Assembly: GCF_036227565.1 (NCBI RefSeq)
Contig: NZ_CP109460.1
Location: 3,286,001-3,350,000, forward strand
DNA length: 64,000 nt
Source of the DNA: Streptomyces sp. NBC_01454
Lineage (GTDB): Bacteria > Actinomycetota > Actinomycetes > Streptomycetales > Streptomycetaceae
Direction of reading: 5' to 3'
The translations under genes were made by a program, and so were the position numbers. This document shows positions 32,289 through 42,104 of this stretch, piece after piece (position 1 is the stretch's first letter; every line of letters begins with the position of its first letter). Under the pieces are notes generated by a model. The model was not told the origin of the DNA, searched no databases, and saw only the letters and a program-made list of their open reading frames with translations.

Positions 32289-34808
32289 ATGACCGGTACA
32301 CCCCGCACCCTCGCCGAGGAGCTCAGGACCCGCCCGGACGGCGGGCTCGTCGGGCTGCTGCGGGCCCGGCCCGATCTGCTCAGCCCGGTGCCGGGCGATG
32401 TCACCCAGCTCGCGACCCGGGCCGGGACGCGGGCGTCGGTGGTGCGCGCGGTGGAGCGGCTGGACCGCTTCGTCCTGCAGGCCGCGGAGGCGCTGGCGGT
32501 GGCGCCCGACCCGTGTCCGTACGACACGCTGGGCGCGCTGATGGGCGGGGACGCCGGGGATCCGGCGGTCGCCGCCGCGCTGCCGCGGGCGGTGGCGGAG
32601 CTGCGGGCGCAGGCGCTGGTGTGGGGCCCGGACGACCGGCTGCGGCTGGTGCGCACGGCCCGTGAGCTGCTCACGCCCAGCGCCGTGCACCCCTCGCCGA
32701 CCGGCCTGGGCCCGACCGTCGCCGAGGCCGTGGCGGGGATGTCGCCGGGGCTGCTGCAAGAGATCATCGCGGCGGCCGGGCTGCCCACCACCCATGACCC
32801 GGTCACCGCGGCCGCCGCGCTCAGCGCGCTCTTCGGCGACCGCGAGCGGATGGCGGCGCTGCTGGACACCGCGCCCGCCGAATCCGTCGCCGTCCTCGAC
32901 AAGCTGCTGTGGGGCCCGCCGTACGGCGGGGTCACCGACCGGCCGGCCCCGCATCTGCGGTGGCTGCTGGACCGGGGCCTGCTGCTCCCGGCGGGCGCCC
33001 GCAATGTCGTCCTGCCCCGGGAGGTGGCGCTGCATCTGCGCGGCGGGCGCGCCCACCACACCACCGAGCCGGCCGCGCCCCCGCTCTCGCCCACCACGGA
33101 ACGTGATCCACAGCTTGTGGACAACGCCGCCGCGAGCCAGGCGTTCACGGCGCTCGCGACCGTCGAGGAACTGCTCAAGGAGTGGGACCTGGGCGGCCCG
33201 GCCGTGCTCCGCGCCGGCGGGATGAGCGTCCGCGACCTCAAGCGGACCGCCACCGCCCTGGACACCACCGAGCAGCTCGCCGCCTTCTGGCTCGAACTCG
33301 CCTACGGGGCCGGGCTGATCGCCTCCGACGGCGAGGCCGACGAGCGCTTCGCGGCCACCCCGGCCGCCGAGGAGTGGCTGCAGCTGCCCGATCCGGAGCG
33401 CTGGGCGGCGCTGGTGGCCGGCTGGCTGTGCGCGACCCGCACCCCCGGGGTGGTCGGCACCGCCGACGCCAAGGGCCGCGCCCTGGCCGCCCTCGGCCCG
33501 CACCTCGACCGCTCCCCCGCCCCCGAGGTCCGCCGCCGCGCCCTCGCCCTCCTCGCCTCCCTGCCGCCCGGTATCTCCGTACCGGCCTCGGCCGTGCTCG
33601 CCCGGCTGCGGTGGGAGCGCCCGCTGCGCGGCGGCCGGCCGGCCGCGGGCCCGGCGGCCGCCGACGCCACCGGCGACGGCACGGCGCCGGCCGGGACCGT
33701 CCCCGCACCGGCAGACGACCTCCGCTCGCGGCTGGCCCGATGGACCCTGACCGAGGCCGAGTTGCTCGGGGTGACCGGGCGCGGCGCGCTCTCCGCCCAC
33801 GGCCGCAGCCTGCTCGACACCCCGTCGGACGGCGCCGACCCCACCCCCGACGACACCGCCGCCGCGGCGGCCCGCGCCGCCGCGCAGCTCAAGCCCCTCC
33901 TGCCCGAACCCCTCGACCACGTCCTGCTCCAGGCGGATCTGACCGCGGTCGCCCCGGGGCCGCTGCACCGCCCGCTCGCCGAGGCGCTGGGCGTCCTCGC
34001 CGACATCGAGTCCAAGGGCGGCGCGACGGTCTACCGCTTCACCCCCGGCTCCGTACGCCGCGCCCTGGACGCCGGTCGCTCCGCCGCCGAACTGCAGGAG
34101 TTCCTCACCAGCCACTCCCGCACCCCGGTCCCCCAGCCGCTCGCCTACCTCATCAACGATGTGGCCCGCAGACACGGCCATCTGCGGATCGGCGCGGCCG
34201 CCGCCTACGTCCGCTGCGACGACGACGCGCTGCTGTCCGAGATCCTCGCCGACCGCCGCGCCGCGCCCCTGCGGCTGCGCCGGCTCGCCCCGACCGTGCT
34301 CGCCGCCCAGACCTCGCCCGACCAACTCCTCGACGGTCTGCGGGCGATGGGCTACGCGCCGGCCGCCGAGTCCGCCGCCGGTGACGTACTGATCGCCCGC
34401 GCCGACTCGTACCGCACGCCGCCGCGCACCGCCCCCACCCCGGTCCCCGACGGCCCGCCGTCCCCCGACCCCACCCTGCTCGCGGCGGCGGTACGCGCCA
34501 TCCGCGCCGGCGATCTCGCCGCCACCGCGGAACGCAAGCCGGTGCACGCCCCCGCGCCGGCCCCCGGCTCCCTCCCCCGCACCACCTCCGCCGAGACCCT
34601 CGCCACCATGCAGGCCGCGGTCCTGACCCACTCCGCGCTCTGGATCGGCTATGTCAACGCCGACGGCGCCGCCAGCCAGCGGGTGATCGCCCCGGTGCGG
34701 GTCGAGGGCGGCTTCGTGACGGCCTACGACCACACCGCCGACGAGGTCCGCACGTATCCGCTGCACCGGATCACGGGCGTGGCGGAGCTGGCGGACGACT
34801 CGGTCTGA
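32289..34808 (+). CDS. helicase-associated domain protein, partner of XPB
   Basis: The 839-residue protein belongs to the XPB/Ssl2 helicase-associated family encoded next to XPB in actinobacteria. It has no Walker motifs. The middle part (about 560-690, LLQADLTAVAPGPLHRPLAE, then GATVYRFTPGSVRRALDAGR) is the helicase C-terminal-like domain. The last 70 residues (MQAAVLTHSALWIGYVNADG, RVIAPVRVEGGFVTAYDHTA) look like a WYL-type regulatory fold. It probably assists XPB in DNA repair or transcription. The XPB gene starts 176 bp downstream. Confidence 0.85.
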   Translation: MTGTPRTLAEELRTRPDGGLVGLLRARPDLLSPVPGDVTQLATRAGTRASVVRAVERLDRFVLQAAEALAVAPDPCPYDTLGALMGGDAGDPAVAAALPRAVAELRAQALVWGPDDRLRLVRTARELLTPSAVHPSPTGLGPTVAEAVAGMSPGLLQEIIAAAGLPTTHDPVTAAAALSALFGDRERMAALLDTAPAESVAVLDKLLWGPPYGGVTDRPAPHLRWLLDRGLLLPAGARNVVLPREVALHLRGGRAHHTTEPAAPPLSPTTERDPQLVDNAAASQAFTALATVEELLKEWDLGGPAVLRAGGMSVRDLKRTATALDTTEQLAAFWLELAYGAGLIASDGEADERFAATPAAEEWLQLPDPERWAALVAGWLCATRTPGVVGTADAKGRALAALGPHLDRSPAPEVRRRALALLASLPPGISVPASAVLARLRWERPLRGGRPAAGPAAADATGDGTAPAGTVPAPADDLRSRLARWTLTEAELLGVTGRGALSAHGRSLLDTPSDGADPTPDDTAAAAARAAAQLKPLLPEPLDHVLLQADLTAVAPGPLHRPLAEALGVLADIESKGGATVYRFTPGSVRRALDAGRSAAELQEFLTSHSRTPVPQPLAYLINDVARRHGHLRIGAAAAYVRCDDDALLSEILADRRAAPLRLRRLAPTVLAAQTSPDQLLDGLRAMGYAPAAESAAGDVLIARADSYRTPPRTAPTPVPDGPPSPDPTLLAAAVRAIRAGDLAATAERKPVHAPAPAPGSLPRTTSAETLATMQAAVLTHSALWIGYVNADGAASQRVIAPVRVEGGFVTAYDHTADEVRTYPLHRITGVAELADDSV

Positions 34809-34984
34809 GCGGGGCCGTCGCGCCCCCGGACCCCTTGCCGCAGAAGGGGCCCGCCGTCCTCACTGCCGCCCGCCGCGCCGATGCGGCACACTGGACGTTT
34901 GGCCGCATCCGTGGCCGATGTCCGCGGTGGTGATCCACCGGCCGGGCTCAGGCGGCCGACGGCCGGAAGCGAAAGGCGAGGCGC

Positions 34985-36637
34985 GTGAACGGACCTCTCA
35001 TCGTCCAGAGCGACAAAACGCTGCTCCTGGAGGTGGACCACGAACTGGCGGACGCCTGCCGCCGGGCCATCGCCCCCTTCGCCGAGCTGGAGCGGGCGCC
35101 CGAGCACATCCACACGTACCGGCTGACGCCGCTGGGACTGTGGAACGCGCGGGCCGCCGGGCACGACGCCGAGCAGGTCGTCGACGCGCTGGTGCAGTTC
35201 TCGCGGTATCCGGTGCCGCACGCGCTGCTGGTCGACATCGCGGAGACGATGTCCCGCTACGGGCGGCTCACGCTCACCAAGCACCCTGCCCACGGGCTCG
35301 TACTGAGCTGCACGGACCGCCCGGTGCTGGAGGAGATCCTGCGGTCGAAGAAGGTGCAGCCGCTGGTCGGGGCGCGGCTGGACCCCGACACCGTCGTCGT
35401 CCACCCCTCCGAGCGCGGGCAGATCAAGCAGACGCTGCTCAGGCTGGGCTGGCCGGCCGAGGACCTGGCCGGCTACGTCGACGGTGAGGCGCACCCGATC
35501 GAGCTGCACGAGGACGGCTGGGCGCTGCGGCCCTATCAGCAGCAGGCCGTCGAGGGCTTCTGGCACGGCGGCTCGGGTGTCGTCGTGCTGCCCTGTGGCG
35601 CGGGAAAGACGCTGGTGGGGGCCGGTGCCATGGCCGAGGCCAAGGCGACCACGCTGATCCTGGTGACGAACACGGTCTCGGCCCGGCAGTGGAAGCACGA
35701 GCTGGTGAAGCGGACCTCGCTGACCGAGGACGAGATCGGCGAGTACAGCGGGACGAAGAAGGAGATCCGGCCGGTCACCATCGCCACCTACCAGGTGCTG
35801 ACGACCAAGCGGAAGGGCGTCTACCCGCATCTGGAGCTGTTCGACTCCCGGGACTGGGGCCTGGTCATCTACGACGAGGTGCATCTGCTGCCCGCACCGG
35901 TCTTCAAGTTCACCGCCGATCTGCAGGCCAGGCGGCGGCTGGGGCTCACCGCGACGCTGGTGCGCGAGGACGGCCGGGAGTCGGACGTCTTCTCCCTGAT
36001 CGGGCCGAAGCGGTTCGACGCCCCGTGGAAGGAGATCGAGGCGCAGGGGTACATCGCCCCGGCCGACTGCGTCGAGGTGCGGGTCAATCTGACCGAGACG
36101 GAGCGGCTGGCGTACGCGACGGCCGAGACCGAGGAGAAGTACCGCTACTGCGCGACGACCGCCAGCAAGCAGTACGTGACCGAGGCGCTGGTCCGCCGGC
36201 ACCAGGGCGAGCAGACCCTGGTCATCGGGCAGTACATCGACCAGCTGGACGAGCTGGGCGAGCATCTGGACGCCCCGGTGATCAAGGGCGAGACCACCAA
36301 CGCGCAGCGCGAGAAGCTCTTCGACGCGTTCCGGCAGGGCGAGCTCTCGGTGCTCGTCGTCTCCAAGGTCGCGAACTTCTCCATCGACCTTCCCGAGGCG
36401 ACGGTCGCGATCCAGGTGTCCGGCACCTTCGGCTCCCGCCAGGAGGAGGCCCAGCGGCTGGGCCGGGTGCTGCGCCCCAAGGCGGACGGGCACGAGGCGC
36501 GGTTCTACTCCGTCGTCGCGCGCGACACCATCGACCAGGACTTCGCGGCGCACCGCCAGCGCTTCCTGGCCGAGCAGGGCTATGCGTACCGGATCGTGGA
36601 CGCGGACGAGCTGCTGGCGGCGGACGAAGACGTCTGA
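34985..36637 (+). CDS. DNA repair helicase XPB
   Basis: The 550-residue SF2 helicase carries Walker A PCGAGKT (Cys204 to Thr209), the DEVH box (297-300), motif III LGLTATLVREDGRE that includes the RED triplet of XPB, and motif VI QEEAQRLGRVLRP. The N-terminal 170 residues form the damage-recognition domain. Bacterial XPB unwinds DNA 3' to 5' and is linked to nucleotide excision repair. Start is GTG 34985. It follows its partner gene, as in mycobacteria. Confidence 0.93.
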   Translation: MNGPLIVQSDKTLLLEVDHELADACRRAIAPFAELERAPEHIHTYRLTPLGLWNARAAGHDAEQVVDALVQFSRYPVPHALLVDIAETMSRYGRLTLTKHPAHGLVLSCTDRPVLEEILRSKKVQPLVGARLDPDTVVVHPSERGQIKQTLLRLGWPAEDLAGYVDGEAHPIELHEDGWALRPYQQQAVEGFWHGGSGVVVLPCGAGKTLVGAGAMAEAKATTLILVTNTVSARQWKHELVKRTSLTEDEIGEYSGTKKEIRPVTIATYQVLTTKRKGVYPHLELFDSRDWGLVIYDEVHLLPAPVFKFTADLQARRRLGLTATLVREDGRESDVFSLIGPKRFDAPWKEIEAQGYIAPADCVEVRVNLTETERLAYATAETEEKYRYCATTASKQYVTEALVRRHQGEQTLVIGQYIDQLDELGEHLDAPVIKGETTNAQREKLFDAFRQGELSVLVVSKVANFSIDLPEATVAIQVSGTFGSRQEEAQRLGRVLRPKADGHEARFYSVVARDTIDQDFAAHRQRFLAEQGYAYRIVDADELLAADEDV

Positions 36638-36645
36638 GGCGGCGG

Positions 36646-36666
36646 CCGGGCGGCCCGGCCGCCCGG
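36646..36666. terminator. hairpin between convergent XPB and GT87 genes
   Basis: CCGGGCGG (36646-36653) pairs with CCGCCCGG (36659-36666), loop 5 nt. It sits in the 44-bp gap between converging stops. Confidence 0.55.
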
Positions 36667-36681
36667 TCCGGACGCCGGGGC

Positions 36682-37971
36682 TCACACCGCCGGGGAGCGG
36701 CCGGACAGCTGCCGCTCGGCGCGCGGCGCGGGCAGCCGGCCGCCGTCCGCGAGGGCGGGAATGCCGGACGGGCGGCGCGTCCACCAGATCACCGCCGCCA
36801 GCAGGCCGAGCCCGAGCACCGGGTACGGGGCCGCGAACGGCTGCTGCCACCAGGGCAGATGCAGATCGAGCGGGCCGGCGTGCGGGGTGATCCACATGGT
36901 GCGGGCGGCGAAGACGAGGGTGGCGGCGGCCAGCAGCGCCCTGCGCCACAAGGCGCCCCGGGTGTGCGCGGCGAGCGCGAGGAGCAGCGGCACGCACCAC
37001 ACCCAGTGGTGGGACCAGCTGATCGGCGAGACCAGCAGCGCCGTGACGGCCGTGCACAGCACGCCCCAGTGGTCCAGGCCGCGCCGCACATACACCCGGC
37101 GGGCCGCGTACAGCCCGGCCGCGGCGGTCAGCACGGCGGGCACCGCCCACAGGAGGCCGGGCTCGGGGTCGTGCAGCACCCGGGTGATCAGGCCCTGGAG
37201 GGACTGGTTGTCGACGATCCAGGCCTTGCCGACCCGGCCGGTCTCGAACATCCGGCGGGTCCAGTACTCGACACTGGCGTCGGGCAGGGCCAGCCACCCC
37301 AGCAGCACCGAGCACAGGAACCCGGCGAGGGTGGTGCAGGCGGCCTTCACCCGGCCGGTGATCAGGAGGTAGACGGCGAAGAGCGCGGGAGTGAGTTTGA
37401 TGCCGGCCGCGAGGCCGGTGGCGAACCCCTTGAGGCGGGCGCCATCGGGCCGGGAGAGGTCCCACAGGACCAGGCAGGCCAGTGCGAGGTTGACCTGGCC
37501 GAAGACGAAGGTCTGGAAGACCGGCTCCAGCCAGAGGCCGAGGGCGGTGGCGGCGAGCAGGAAGGGCGCGTTGCCGGCGGCCCGGCGCAGGCCGGCGGCC
37601 TTGCAGGAGAGGTGGATGAGCAGCGCGAGCAGGGCCGTGTTGAGCAGCACGCCGAGGATCTTGAGGACGCCGAGCGAGAGCCAGGTCGTCGGTATGAACA
37701 GCACCGCGGCGAACGGCGGATAAGTGGCCGGAAGAGCCCACTTGCTGACCGTGAAGCCGTAGAGATCGCCGCCGGTCGCGGCCGCCTCCCCCTCGGCGCG
37801 GTAGACCACGATGTCGGACATCGGCATCTGCTGGACCTGGTGCAGCGCCCAGAATCCGGCGAGCGACACCATGAACAACGCCGCTGCGAGCAGCATGCGG
37901 CGGGGGCGGGGGCGGGCGATGCTCCGCGCCCAGACCCGTCTCGGCTTCCCCGGCCCGTCGGCGGCAGACAC
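36682..37971 (-). CDS. GT87-family membrane glycosyltransferase (DUF2029)
   Basis: The 429-residue protein has about ten membrane helices. The GT-C/GT87 features are an early extracytoplasmic acidic motif (QMPMSDIVVYRAEGEAAATG), TYPPFAAVLFIP, and the SWSHHWVW loop. Such enzymes add mannose or arabinose residues from polyprenyl-phosphate donors on the outer face of the membrane. The acceptor is not known. GTG 37971 is the start. Gap 37972-38207 shows no gene. Confidence 0.87.
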   Translation of the reverse strand: MSAADGPGKPRRVWARSIARPRPRRMLLAAALFMVSLAGFWALHQVQQMPMSDIVVYRAEGEAAATGGDLYGFTVSKWALPATYPPFAAVLFIPTTWLSLGVLKILGVLLNTALLALLIHLSCKAAGLRRAAGNAPFLLAATALGLWLEPVFQTFVFGQVNLALACLVLWDLSRPDGARLKGFATGLAAGIKLTPALFAVYLLITGRVKAACTTLAGFLCSVLLGWLALPDASVEYWTRRMFETGRVGKAWIVDNQSLQGLITRVLHDPEPGLLWAVPAVLTAAAGLYAARRVYVRRGLDHWGVLCTAVTALLVSPISWSHHWVWCVPLLLALAAHTRGALWRRALLAAATLVFAARTMWITPHAGPLDLHLPWWQQPFAAPYPVLGLGLLAAVIWWTRRPSGIPALADGGRLPAPRAERQLSGRSPAV

Positions 37972-38207
37972 CCCTTGACCCCTCCCCGTTGCGCTGAGCG
38001 CGCCCTCGCCGGCGACGCTAGTGGATCGAGGCCGACCGGCCGTAACGGTTTCCGGTCATCTGGATGTCGACGCGGGTCGGCTCTTCACCGGTGGCCGCAC
38101 CCGTCCCGTGCCGGTGGGTGCGCCGGTTTCCCGACCGCGATTGTGCGCGGTTTGTCAGCTTGTTGCCGAAATGGTGACGCGTTCAGCTCCATGCGGCGGC
38201 CGCGGGG

Positions 38208-38414
38208 TCAATCGTCCGCGTACTCACCCATGACGACGACGCCGAAAGCGGCCGCGGCGAAGACCTTGATCGCGCGGAGCGCGTTGCCCACGGCATGGCG
38301 GTGCTCATGGACCGGCGCCGCACCGTGCCCGGGGTCGCCGCCGAGGGCCGTGGCGCCCTTGGCCGGGTGCAGGGAGGGGTGGACAGAGGCTGGGGGAATC
38401 GCTGCGCTGCTCAT
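38208..38414 (-). CDS. small protein with C-terminal hydrophobic segment
   Basis: The 68-residue protein (ATG 38414 directly behind GGAGGT) begins MSSAAIPPASVHPSLHPAKG and ends HRHAVGNALRAIKVFAAAAF, GVVVMGEYADD. The conserved-looking VGNALRAxKVFxxAAF core is familiar from Streptomyces mini proteins of unknown function. It may be membrane-associated. Alternative longer start at 38465 is less likely. Confidence 0.6.
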   Translation of the reverse strand: MSSAAIPPASVHPSLHPAKGATALGGDPGHGAAPVHEHRHAVGNALRAIKVFAAAAFGVVVMGEYADD

Positions 38415-38795
38415 ACCTCCATGATGAAATTCACGCGATTGCAGCACATCGGTCCATAGGTCCATCCCTGGAGGGCCGGACGTCAGCCTCCAGGCCTATC
38501 CCACCCCCTACGGGAGATATACCGGCGGGCCGGGCCGGGCCGGGCCGTCCGTCCCCGGTCCCCTGCCGCCCTGGCCGCCCTTTTAATCCGTTGGCGCCGC
38601 CCCGGGCCGCCCACTACACTCGCGCGTCTGCCTGCCTCCGTCGAGGAGTGCCGCCGCCCGGTCGGAAACCGGCCGGCTCTTCGCTTCACGCCGCTGACCC
38701 GCGCACCGCAGGACCTGCGCTACGCACCGCCACCGGCCCGCCGCGCCCGACCACCGTGACGCGCCCGCCGACGTACCGCCACCGGAGGCAACGCC

Positions 38796-40901
38796 GTGCC
38801 CTCGCACGCCCACCGTCCCGCACCGCAACCGCCGCACGCCGAGCGTCCTGCCGCGCCGCCCGGGGACCCGCTCCAGCGCGAGAAGGCCCACCTCGCCGCC
38901 TCCCGCTCCGCCCTGCGGGCCATGCGCGAGGACGCCGAGGCGCTGAACATCGCCGATGTGACCGCGAACTGGGTCAACGCCGAGGTGCTCCAGGGCGAGA
39001 TCGACGCCCGGATCAAGGCGCTCGCCGACCTGGCCCACACCCCGCTGTTCTTCGGCCGCCTCGACTACCTCCACGCGCCCGGCCTCGACCTCGCCGAGGG
39101 GGCCACGGGAGAGAACTTCTACATCGGCCGCCGCCACGTCCACGACGCCGACGGCGACCCCATGGTCATCGACTGGCGCGCGCCCGTCTCCCAGCCGTTC
39201 TACCGGGCCTCCAAGAAGGACCCGATGGATCTCCGGCTGCGCCGCCGCTTCGGCTACACGGCGGGCGAGTTGACCGCCTACGAGGACGAGCACCTCACCG
39301 ACCCGGCCGAGGCCGAGCAGACCAGCCGGCTCCTCCAGTCGGAGATCGAGCGCCCGCGCGTCGGCCCCATGCGGGACATCGTCGCCACCATCCAGCCGGA
39401 GCAGGACGAGATCGTGCGCGCCGGCATCGCCGGCTCGGTCTGCGTCCAGGGCGCGCCGGGCACCGGCAAGACGGCGGTCGGCCTGCACCGGGTCGCCTAT
39501 CTGCTGTACGCGCACCGCGAGCGGCTGGCCCGCTCCGGCACCCTGGTCATCGGCCCGAACCGCTCGTTCCTCCACTACATCGAGCAGGTGCTGCCGGCCC
39601 TGGGCGAGCTGGAGGTCAAGCAGGCCACGGTCGACGACCTGGTCGGGCATGTGGAGGTGCGCGGCACGGACGAGGCGGCCGCCGCCACGGTCAAGGGCGA
39701 CGCGCGGATGGCCGAGGTGCTGCGGCGGGCGGTCCGCTCGCACATCACGCCGCCCCAGGAGCCCTGTGTGGTCGTGCGCGGTTCCCGCCGCTGGCGGATT
39801 CCGGCTTACGAACTCGAGGAGATCGTGCGGGAGTTGATGGACCGCGACATCCGCTACGGCGCGGCCCGCGACGCGCTGCCGCAGCGGATCGCGCATGCCG
39901 TGCTCGTCCGCATGGAACAGGCCGGCGAGGCCCCGGACGACCGGGTGCAGGACGCGGTGGCCCGCAACCCCGCGGTGAAGGCCACGGTCAAGGCCGTCTG
40001 GCCGCCGGTCGACCCGGCGAAGCTGGTGCTGCGGCTGCTGGGCGACGCGGAGTTCCTGGCCGAGCAGGCCGAGGGGATCCTCACGCCCGAGGAGCAGAAG
40101 ACGATCCTGTGGACCAAGCCGGCCCGCAGCGTGAAGAGCGCCCAGTGGTCCTCCGCGGACGCGGTGTTGATCGACGAGACGAGGGACGTGGTCGCGCGCA
40201 CCCACTCGCTGGGCCATGTGGTGCTGGACGAGGCGCAGGACCTTTCCCCCATGCAGTACCGCGCGGTCGGCCGCCGCTGCACGACGGGTTCGGCCACGAT
40301 CCTGGGGGACATCGCCCAGGGCACCACCCCGTGGGCGACCGACACCTGGGAGGAGGCGCTGAGGCATCTGGGCAAGCCCGGTGCGGCCGTCGAGGAGCTC
40401 ACCCAGGGCTTCCGCGTCCCGCGCGAGGTCATCTCCTACGCGTCCCGGCTGCTGCCCGCCATCGCCCCCGACCTGACGGAGGCCACCTCGATCCGCGAGT
40501 CGGCGGGCGACTTCGAGATCCGCACCGTCGAGCCGGCGGACCTGACCGCCGCCACCCTCGCGGCCTGCGACGACGCGCTGCGCAAGGAGGGCTCGATCGG
40601 CCTGATCGCCGCGGAGGCCCGCATTCCGGCGCTGCGTACGGCCCTGGAGGAGGCCGGCGTGACCTGCCTGGCACCGGGCGAGGAGACCTCGGCCGCCGCC
40701 CGCCTGACCCTGGTACCGGCCACGCTCGCCAAGGGCCTGGAGTACGACTACGTGGTCCTGGACGAGCCGGCCGCGATCGTCGACGGCGAACCGGACGAAC
40801 GGACCGGGCTGCGCCGTCTGTACGTCTGCCTGACCCGGCCGGTGTCGGGCCTGACGGTGGTCCATGCGGCGGCCCTGCCGGACCGGCTGACGGACGGCTG
40901 A
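38796..40901 (+). CDS. helR: HelD/HelR-type RNA polymerase recycling ATPase
   Basis: The 701-residue SF1-like protein has a long N-terminal coiled coil (QREKAHLAASRSALRAMRED), Walker A GAPGTGKT (219-226), Walker B VVLDEAQDLS, and a C-terminal motif KGLEYDYVVLDEP with RRLYVCLTR. This is the UvrD-like HelD fold whose members remove stalled or rifamycin-bound RNA polymerase from DNA. It best fits the Streptomyces HelR group, which gives rifampin tolerance, but HelD is possible. I see no rifamycin-associated element in the 380-bp gap upstream (38415-38795), which holds only a GGGCC tandem run at about 38530-38550. Confidence 0.75.
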   Translation: MPSHAHRPAPQPPHAERPAAPPGDPLQREKAHLAASRSALRAMREDAEALNIADVTANWVNAEVLQGEIDARIKALADLAHTPLFFGRLDYLHAPGLDLAEGATGENFYIGRRHVHDADGDPMVIDWRAPVSQPFYRASKKDPMDLRLRRRFGYTAGELTAYEDEHLTDPAEAEQTSRLLQSEIERPRVGPMRDIVATIQPEQDEIVRAGIAGSVCVQGAPGTGKTAVGLHRVAYLLYAHRERLARSGTLVIGPNRSFLHYIEQVLPALGELEVKQATVDDLVGHVEVRGTDEAAAATVKGDARMAEVLRRAVRSHITPPQEPCVVVRGSRRWRIPAYELEEIVRELMDRDIRYGAARDALPQRIAHAVLVRMEQAGEAPDDRVQDAVARNPAVKATVKAVWPPVDPAKLVLRLLGDAEFLAEQAEGILTPEEQKTILWTKPARSVKSAQWSSADAVLIDETRDVVARTHSLGHVVLDEAQDLSPMQYRAVGRRCTTGSATILGDIAQGTTPWATDTWEEALRHLGKPGAAVEELTQGFRVPREVISYASRLLPAIAPDLTEATSIRESAGDFEIRTVEPADLTAATLAACDDALRKEGSIGLIAAEARIPALRTALEEAGVTCLAPGEETSAAARLTLVPATLAKGLEYDYVVLDEPAAIVDGEPDERTGLRRLYVCLTRPVSGLTVVHAAALPDRLTDG

Positions 40902-40926
40902 GGCCGGGACCGCCGCCGGCCCGGCC

Positions 40927-40982
40927 GGGGGACGGGGCCGGGGGGACGAGGGCTGGGGGACGGGGGCTGGGGGGACGGGGCG
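40927..40982. repeat. G-rich tandem repeat between convergent genes
   Basis: Four degenerate copies of a 14-15-bp unit based on GGGGACGGGGGCTGG fill the gap between the HelR-like gene and the secreted protein gene. Long G-runs on one strand could form G-quadruplexes. Confidence 0.65.
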
Positions 40983-42008
40983 CTATCGTGCCGCCGGCTT
41001 GTGGAGCCAGGGCGCGCTGGTGGCCCAGAAGAGGCCGTCGGCGCCGAGGGTGTTCGTACCGAAGTCGGTGAACTCCTGCCGGGTGTACGGCTTCTTGGTC
41101 TTGGGGTTCTTGTACTGGAAGTCGGGTTCCTGGACGGCCATGGCCACCATGGGGAGCTGTCCCCGGTACTTCTTGAAGAAGGGGTACGAGTTCTCCATCT
41201 GCGGCTGGCGGTTCGGCAGGACGTCAGGCCCGCCCAGGCCGATGCCGTGCTTCTTGGCGAACTCGAAGGTGCGGCTCATGTACGTGCGGCTGTTGTTCCA
41301 TTCACCGGGCCAGAAATTGACGTACTGGATGAACGGCGTCTTGGTGAAGACCTTCCTGCCGTAGGCCATGTTGTCGAGTTCCGCCTTGAAGTAGGCGTCA
41401 TTGCTGTAGCCGGTGTGGTCCTTCTTGGTGTCCACCTCGGTGGCGGTCTCCGGCAGGTTCACCCCGGCGAGGCGGCCGTCGAACCGCTGCGCCATCGCCT
41501 TCAGCAGCTGCTGGAAACGGTCCCGCACCTGCGGATTCCATTGCGCCGCGACCGCCCCGGGCTCACCGGGACCCAGGCCGTTCTCGTTCTTGGTCGGCGC
41601 CGCGCCGCCCTTGTACTCCGGGTCCTTCAACAGATAGTCCGGGAGCCTGGTCGGCGGCGCGAAGAACCGGTCCTGGACCTGGATGAACAGCTTCTTGTGG
41701 CGGTCCTGCACATACTTCAGCGCCCGGTCGATCTCGGAGAAGTCGTACTGATTCTTCTTCCGTTCCATCGCCTTCCACGGCACCACCAGCTGCACGCCGG
41801 CGACGTCCGGGCGATCGAGCAGCGGCTTGACCTTGGCGTCGAAATCCCCGATGGAGGAGTACAGGTAGTTCTTCGCCGTCTTTTTGCCGGATGCCGCGGC
41901 GGAAGCCTTGCCGGACTCCGGGGCGGGAGCCCCGGAAGCCACGGCCGCGCCCGTCAGGCCCATCGTCACGAGGATTCCGACACCGACAGCAATGCGTTTG
42001 GTCTTCAT
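40983..42008 (-). CDS. secreted TIM-barrel-like protein
   Basis: The 341-residue protein has a signal peptide (MKTKRIAVGVGILVTMGLTG, cleavage near VASGA) and an Ala/Lys-rich linker. The mature domain reads QLVVPWKAMERKKNQYDFSE, then RLAGVNLPETATEVD and FIQYVNFWPGEWNN. This is reminiscent of GH42/GH10-like barrels with acidic residues at strand ends (Glu in LPETATE; Glu in VQEPDFQ). I would call it a glycoside-hydrolase-like protein of unknown substrate. ATG 42008 is preferred to GTG 42017. Confidence 0.72.
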   Translation of the reverse strand: MKTKRIAVGVGILVTMGLTGAAVASGAPAPESGKASAAASGKKTAKNYLYSSIGDFDAKVKPLLDRPDVAGVQLVVPWKAMERKKNQYDFSEIDRALKYVQDRHKKLFIQVQDRFFAPPTRLPDYLLKDPEYKGGAAPTKNENGLGPGEPGAVAAQWNPQVRDRFQQLLKAMAQRFDGRLAGVNLPETATEVDTKKDHTGYSNDAYFKAELDNMAYGRKVFTKTPFIQYVNFWPGEWNNSRTYMSRTFEFAKKHGIGLGGPDVLPNRQPQMENSYPFFKKYRGQLPMVAMAVQEPDFQYKNPKTKKPYTRQEFTDFGTNTLGADGLFWATSAPWLHKPAAR

Positions 42009-42104
42009 GAAACCCACGGTGGGGTGCGGTTGTGAGAGGGATGTAAGAAGCCCGCGACGTGTGGGGGGCGTGTCCGCACCGTCCCGTCGTCCGCCCGGAG
42101 GGCC

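Noticed and set aside
32073..34766. 897-codon open frame antisense to the XPB partner
   Set aside because: Composition is Gly/Arg-rich shadow; the partner protein on the plus strand has recognisable domains.
38466..38795. Possible rifamycin-associated element
   Set aside because: No inverted repeat resembling GGGGCTTGC with its partner arm could be found by eye.
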